DNA of 34,204 bases from a virus, in the IMG/VR virus record IMGVR_UViG_3300007516_000066, positions 1-34,204 of that record; one strand, written 5' to 3'. Positions 30,598 through 34,204 of the stretch are shown here, piece by piece. The notes under the pieces were generated by a model. The model did no database searches and was not told where the DNA came from. It saw only the letters and a program-made list of their open reading frames with translations. The first letter of the stretch is position 1. Each line of letters opens with the position of its first letter. Position numbers and translations under genes: made by a program.

Positions 30598-32358
30598 ATG
30601 ACTAACAACTTACTGATCCTAGAAAGGTCATCTACGGAATTAGAGTTTAAAAAAGATGGTGGAACTTATGTTCTTGAGGGTATTTTTGGAGAAATCGATA
30701 AGAAGAATCGTAATAATCGAATATACACAGAATCAGAATATTTACCGCAAATCGAAGCTCTTCAGGCTAAAATTAAGTCATCAAAACTTTTAGGTGAATT
30801 AGATCACCCACAGACGTTTGATGTTTCTTTAAAAAATGTATCACATATTATTGAAGAATTAGCATACGACAGCGTTACCAAACAGGTTAAAGGAAGAATA
30901 AGGTTATTAGATACAGATGCTGGAAGACAAGCAAAAGCACTTGTTGACGCCGGAGTTCCTTTACAAATTTCAAGCAGAGCAGCAGGTGCTGTAGAATCTA
31001 ATGGTACTGTAAAGATCAAGCAATTATTTACATATGATTTAGTAGCAGATCCAGGATTTGAAAATGCTGAATTGAAACGAGTTAATGAGGCATATGGCTT
31101 TGTTAACGAAGGAAATGACCTATTTATTTACGAGATAAATAATATAGATGAAAATGAAAAACAAACAATCGAAAATATAAACGAAACAAAAATGGCAGAG
31201 TCTAAATTTATTACGGTTGAGGATTTTAACAAGTACTCCAAGTATCTTTCTGAAGAAATCAAATCCATTAAAGATGGTATGAACACTTTAACTGAAGATG
31301 AGTCAACTGATTCTCAATTAGAAACACTAAAACAATATGCAGATTATTTAGCTAAGCGCTTAGATGAATCTATAGCCTATACCGAACATGTTGCTGAAAA
31401 AACAGATAATGGTATTCAATACACAGAATCACTTGCAGAGAAATTAGATCAAGGTATTCAATACTCTGAACATATTGCAGAAAGTGTTGATGCTATCAAG
31501 AACTATACAAATTATTTAGCAGAATCCTATAATGAAGGATCAGCTTCTTATGAAGACTTAATTAAATACACAGAATATTTAAGAGAGAACTTAGAGAAAG
31601 TTACTGAATATGCTGAATATGTTGCTGAAACAGTTAATACTAATCTATTGTTAGAAGATGGCGAAGCTGCTGGTTTACCTGCAGAAGAACTTGAAGACGA
31701 GACTAAAGATGTTACTATAGATGATATAGACGCTGATGGTAATGTAATTGACAGTACACCAGAAGACGAGGAAGATGAATTAGAACTTAAAGGTTCTGGT
31801 GATGCTGCTGGTAAAGACGTAGATGCTATGGAAGCTTATAAAAATTCAATCACTTCTAAGTTAGAAGCTATTGTTGAAAGGGTTAATGCTAAGAAATCTA
31901 GCAATCCATCATTCTTTAAATTCATATCTGAAGAAAAAGTAAATGAATTTAATGCATTAACAACTGAAGAGAAATCTAAAATCACTAATGCGGTTGAAGG
32001 CAAAGGTTATTTAACTGAAGGACAAATCTTAGGTTTATGGGCTAACTCATTAATGGGAGCTGTACCTACAAATGAAACAACACTTCCAGTTATCTCAATG
32101 ATGCCAACAGAATATCATGCAACATGGACTAAATTGTCTGAAGCTAAGAAAAACCAAATTATTGCACAATCTAAAATGCAAAAATTAGAAACTTCTTATC
32201 AGGTTGCTAATTTCTGGCAAACTAGGGATCTTAGAGAAACTTCATCAATCATGGAGAAAATCACTATGATTAACGAAGCTAAGATTGAAGATGTTAAAAC
32301 ACTTGGATATGACGCAACTGAAATTGGAGCAGAAATCGCAAAAAGATTTAAAAAATAA
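30598..32358 (+). CDS. 21-22: Prohead protease fused to scaffold core protein (gp21-gp22 fusion)
   Basis: Residues 1 to about 175 are a T4 gp21-type serine protease: GELDHP with H70, ISSRAAG with S125/S126, and DLVADPGFENAEL. After a linker (180-198) the remainder is helical scaffold. Seven repeats of about 14 residues beginning Y-x-x-x-[VLI]-A-[EK] run from about 247 to 350 (YADYLAKRLDESIA, YTEHVAEKTDNGIQ, YTESLAEKLDQGIQ, YSEHIAESVDAIKN and three more). An acidic stretch and a C-terminal helical domain follow. In T4 these are two genes. An in-frame ATG at 31192 (residue 199, MAESKFITVEDF) follows GAAACAAAA, like the capsid leader, and could give a 388-residue scaffold alone. The predicted core is cleaved by its own protease. 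Confidence 0.88.
   Translation: MTNNLLILERSSTELEFKKDGGTYVLEGIFGEIDKKNRNNRIYTESEYLPQIEALQAKIKSSKLLGELDHPQTFDVSLKNVSHIIEELAYDSVTKQVKGRIRLLDTDAGRQAKALVDAGVPLQISSRAAGAVESNGTVKIKQLFTYDLVADPGFENAELKRVNEAYGFVNEGNDLFIYEINNIDENEKQTIENINETKMAESKFITVEDFNKYSKYLSEEIKSIKDGMNTLTEDESTDSQLETLKQYADYLAKRLDESIAYTEHVAEKTDNGIQYTESLAEKLDQGIQYSEHIAESVDAIKNYTNYLAESYNEGSASYEDLIKYTEYLRENLEKVTEYAEYVAETVNTNLLLEDGEAAGLPAEELEDETKDVTIDDIDADGNVIDSTPEDEEDELELKGSGDAAGKDVDAMEAYKNSITSKLEAIVERVNAKKSSNPSFFKFISEEKVNEFNALTTEEKSKITNAVEGKGYLTEGQILGLWANSLMGAVPTNETTLPVISMMPTEYHATWTKLSEAKKNQIIAQSKMQKLETSYQVANFWQTRDLRETSSIMEKITMINEAKIEDVKTLGYDATEIGAEIAKRFKK
31181..31194 (+). promoter_or_regulatory. Possible internal translation start for the scaffold
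   Basis: ACGAAACAAAAATG ends in the in-frame ATG at 31192-31194. AAACAAAAATGGCA here matches the bases around the capsid gene start at 32527, arguing for a genuine initiation site. Confidence 0.45.
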
Positions 32359-32526
32359 TGTAATTCTTTAGTTTTTTTGAAAAAATTAAAAATTTCAACT
32401 AATAATAAAGATATATAGTATTAATAAACCCATTCGATGCTCAGTTAAGAAGCAAAAAACTGAAATAATATCGAAAATTCGTAAAATACGAAAACATAAA
32501 CCATTAAAAAAATAAATAAAACAAAA
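32359..32526 (+). promoter_or_regulatory. Long leader of the major capsid gene with a late-type box and small inverted repeats
   Basis: This 168-base gap holds a late-type box GATATATAGTA at 32410-32420, then a leader of about 100 bases. Inverted repeats are TTGAAA/TTTCAA (32377-32382 and 32393-32398), CAGTT/AACTG (32442-32446 and 32458-32462) and TTCGTA/TACGAA (32478-32483 and 32487-32492). The leader ends in an A-rich stretch before the ATG. Most late boxes here are only 20-30 bases from their start codon, so a structured leader is distinctive. Confidence 0.5.
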
Positions 32527-33975
32527 ATGGCAAATTTAATTAATGAATCAGAAATCAGAGCAACATGGTCTCCGATTATTGAATCAGCAACAGGAATCAA
32601 TGACGCAAGCAAATTAGCTTGGATGTCAGAGTACTGTCACAATCACAAACTTTATGAAGATGCATCTACAATGTCTTTAGGTACTGCAGGTAATATCTTC
32701 GGTATGGGAGCAACAGTTCTACCTTCAGGTTATGCAAGTGGTGTTTCTACTGTAAATGGTTCTGGAGACAAATCTCCTTCACTATTACCTCTAGCAATGC
32801 AAGTTGCTGCACAAACTATCGGACTTGACTTAGTACCAGTAGTTCCTATGGCTGGACCAATGGGATTATTGTCTTACTTAGATTTCGTTTATGAAGGTGG
32901 TAAAACAGCAGGATCTACTTCGCCTACTTATATTAAAGGTAGTGCTGCACTTTTAGGAACTGGTAATATAGCTGCTGTTGAAGACGAAAACGGTGCTTAT
33001 ACATTTATCGGTTCTTCAAGAATTGATGGTAAATCAATCTTTAAAGTAGGAACAATCGTCGGTGCTACTGTTGCTGCTGATTTAGAAGCTTTTGCGCTTG
33101 GAGCTGGTGTAACTGTTGAACTAGTTAACGCATTGGAAGATCATATCAAAGGATTTACTGCTGCTAATGTTTCAGGAGCACCATTCTCAAGAGATGCTGG
33201 AGAACAAACTCCTGATAAAATCATGGGTCTTTCTCTACACTCTAAATCTGTTTCAGCTGAAACTTACCAAGTTGCTGCTGCAGTTACAAGAGAACAAGTT
33301 CAAGATTTGAAACAATTCGGCGTTGATGCAGTTGCTCAAGTTGAAGCAGTTTTAACTAATGAGTTGACTCAATCTATTAACCAACACATCCTAGGAAGAA
33401 TCAGATCTTTAGGTACAACTAACGTTACAGCTGCATTTACTGCAGGTGGTTTTGATTTAACATTGCCTACTGCAGCTTCTCTAGTTGGAGGTGAAACTTT
33501 ACCGTCAGTACACCGTAGAATCTTATCACAAGTTCTTGCAGCTGCTAACTTAATTGCTAACAGAGGTCGAAGAGGTGCTGGTAACTTCGCAGTATGTGGA
33601 CCACAAACTGCTACAGTTTTACAATCAATCGCTGGATTCGTTGCTAACCCAATGGCTAACACGTTTGCACAAGCTGCAGGAGCAATCTATCCTTTAGGAT
33701 CTGTTGCTGGAATCAATATCTATACTGATCCAACATTGGAATGGTCAGATTATTCTATCGCAGTTGGTAGAAAAGGCGATGGTAACGGTCCTGGTATCGT
33801 ATTCATGCCTTACTTAATGGCTGAATCAGTTCAGACTATTGCTGAAGGAACAATGGCTCCTAAGATTGCTATCAAATCAAGATTCGCATTGGTTGACGCT
33901 GGATTCCATCCTGAAACTCAATACGTTAACTTTGACGTTAAAGGTTCTTGGACAAACTTATTAACATTAGCTTAA
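32527..33975 (+). CDS. 23: Major capsid protein (T4 gp23)
   Basis: The 482-residue protein (T4 gp23: 521 before cleavage) has the conserved block LPLAMQVAAQTIGLDLVPVVPMAGPMGLLSY (about residues 87-117). Later come TREQVQDLKQFGVDAVAQVEAVLTNELTQSIN (about 256-287) and the C-terminal MAPKIAIKSRFALVDAGFHPE. The N-terminus MANLINESEIRATWSPIIESA carries two [IL]-x-E-S patterns (after E7 and E19) that could be protease sites; T4 gp23 is cut after residue 65. Base composition shifts to more GC-balanced, alanine- and glycine-rich codons, as expected for a highly expressed capsid gene. A strong terminator follows. Confidence 0.95.
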   Translation: MANLINESEIRATWSPIIESATGINDASKLAWMSEYCHNHKLYEDASTMSLGTAGNIFGMGATVLPSGYASGVSTVNGSGDKSPSLLPLAMQVAAQTIGLDLVPVVPMAGPMGLLSYLDFVYEGGKTAGSTSPTYIKGSAALLGTGNIAAVEDENGAYTFIGSSRIDGKSIFKVGTIVGATVAADLEAFALGAGVTVELVNALEDHIKGFTAANVSGAPFSRDAGEQTPDKIMGLSLHSKSVSAETYQVAAAVTREQVQDLKQFGVDAVAQVEAVLTNELTQSINQHILGRIRSLGTTNVTAAFTAGGFDLTLPTAASLVGGETLPSVHRRILSQVLAAANLIANRGRRGAGNFAVCGPQTATVLQSIAGFVANPMANTFAQAAGAIYPLGSVAGINIYTDPTLEWSDYSIAVGRKGDGNGPGIVFMPYLMAESVQTIAEGTMAPKIAIKSRFALVDAGFHPETQYVNFDVKGSWTNLLTLA

Positions 33976-34010
33976 TACTTAAATTAGAACTAACATTCTA
34001 ATGTACTGAA

Positions 34011-34037
34011 AAGGAACCGAGAAATCGGTTCCTTTTT
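34011..34037 (+). terminator. Rho-independent terminator after the capsid gene
   Basis: AAGGAACCGA and TCGGTTCCTT form a 10-bp stem closed by a GAAA tetraloop, followed by seven or more T. It is the strongest terminator in the window. Confidence 0.93.
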
Positions 34038-34041
34038 TTGT

Positions 34042-34050
34042 GATATATAC
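34042..34050 (+). promoter_or_regulatory. Late-promoter-like GATATATAC
   Basis: Immediately after the capsid terminator and 25 bases before the ATG at 34076. The same 9-mer precedes the internal protein gene at 15652. Confidence 0.4.
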
Positions 34051-34075
34051 TTATATAACAAATGAAATTATAAAT

Positions 34076-34204
34076 ATGAAGAGAATAATGTTATTCGAAG
34101 AGTTCATAAACGAACTTGAATTTAAAGATGCTAATGCATTTAAAGTATATGCTAAAGATAAAAAAATTGGAAAGAATACCAAAGTAACTATCGCCGGCAA
34201 AACC
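34076..34204 (+). CDS. Capsid-targeted internal protein, 5' part only (runs off the window)
   Basis: The ATG at 34076 opens a frame of 43 codons to the window end. It begins MKRIMLFEEFINEL, the capsid-targeting pattern with I-N-E, followed by EFKDANAFKVYAKDKKIGKN. It has its own late-type box after the capsid terminator, so this is a separate single-gene unit. Only the targeting peptide can be interpreted. Confidence 0.75.
   Translation, partial: MKRIMLFEEFINELEFKDANAFKVYAKDKKIGKNTKVTIAGKT

Noticed and set aside
1-34204. CRISPR arrays, tRNA genes, insertion sequences
   Set aside because: No regularly spaced repeats, no convincing cloverleaf, and no transposase-like ORF were seen by eye; a tRNA scan was not possible.

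Overview
This window is part of the genome of a T4-like tailed phage (myovirus, Tevenvirinae-like core) with AT-rich DNA. All convincing genes lie on the + strand. Recognisable T4 homologues are the DNA polymerase gp43 (split), sliding clamp gp45, UvsX, helicase gp41, gp47/gp46, a gp15-type tail terminator, late sigma factor gp55, head-completion gp4, a gp2-like end protector, portal gp20, a prohead core protein, a gp21-type protease fused to a gp22-type scaffold, and major capsid gp23. Start codons are preceded by A-rich leaders rather than GGAGG-type Shine-Dalgarno sites, as in Bacteroidota and their phages. A flavobacterial or related marine host is therefore a reasonable guess but not proven.

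Layout. 1-4838: tail of an upstream gene, small proteins with T4-type capsid-targeting N-termini, a ligase-like/NMN-adenylyltransferase-like fusion and a modular 651-residue internal protein, closed by a terminator at 4861-4891. 4905-10713: small hypotheticals, an SGNH-hydrolase-like protein, myo-inositol-1-phosphate synthase, a HAD-type phosphatase, an FkbM methyltransferase, a possible thymine-hypermodification-type protein and a dimeric dUTPase. 10777-18407: the DNA polymerase in two pieces, separated by nrdB, a decayed ORF, an internal protein, nrdA, a second internal protein and the clamp gene. 18412-25212: recombination and replication genes. 25299-34204: late and head genes, ending in the start of another capsid-targeted internal protein.

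Four observations stand out. (1) At least nine N-termini match the T4 capsid targeting sequence (M-K-x-x-K-x-F-x-x-F-[ILV]-N-E), implying a large repertoire of proteins packaged in the head and possibly injected. One is a polyprotein-like chain with repeated candidate protease sites, one is frameshifted, and one is an orphan. (2) The polymerase is split in the fingers region, with about 5 kb of nucleotide-metabolism and clamp genes in the gap. (3) Two promoter-like motif families recur: TGAAAC-N16-18-TATAAT before replication/metabolism units, and GATATATAATA before head and internal-protein genes. (4) The protease and scaffold are one ORF with a plausible internal scaffold start.

Function as a whole: RNR, dUTPase and clamp/polymerase/helicase/recombination genes drive DNA synthesis. 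gp55 (and perhaps a gp33-like partner) would switch on late genes. gp20, the core protein, protease-scaffold and gp23 build a prohead into which capsid-targeted proteins are recruited and trimmed. The inositol, HAD, FkbM and hypermodification-like genes look like an accessory metabolic or DNA-modification module. No stretch over 300 bases lacks a gene.
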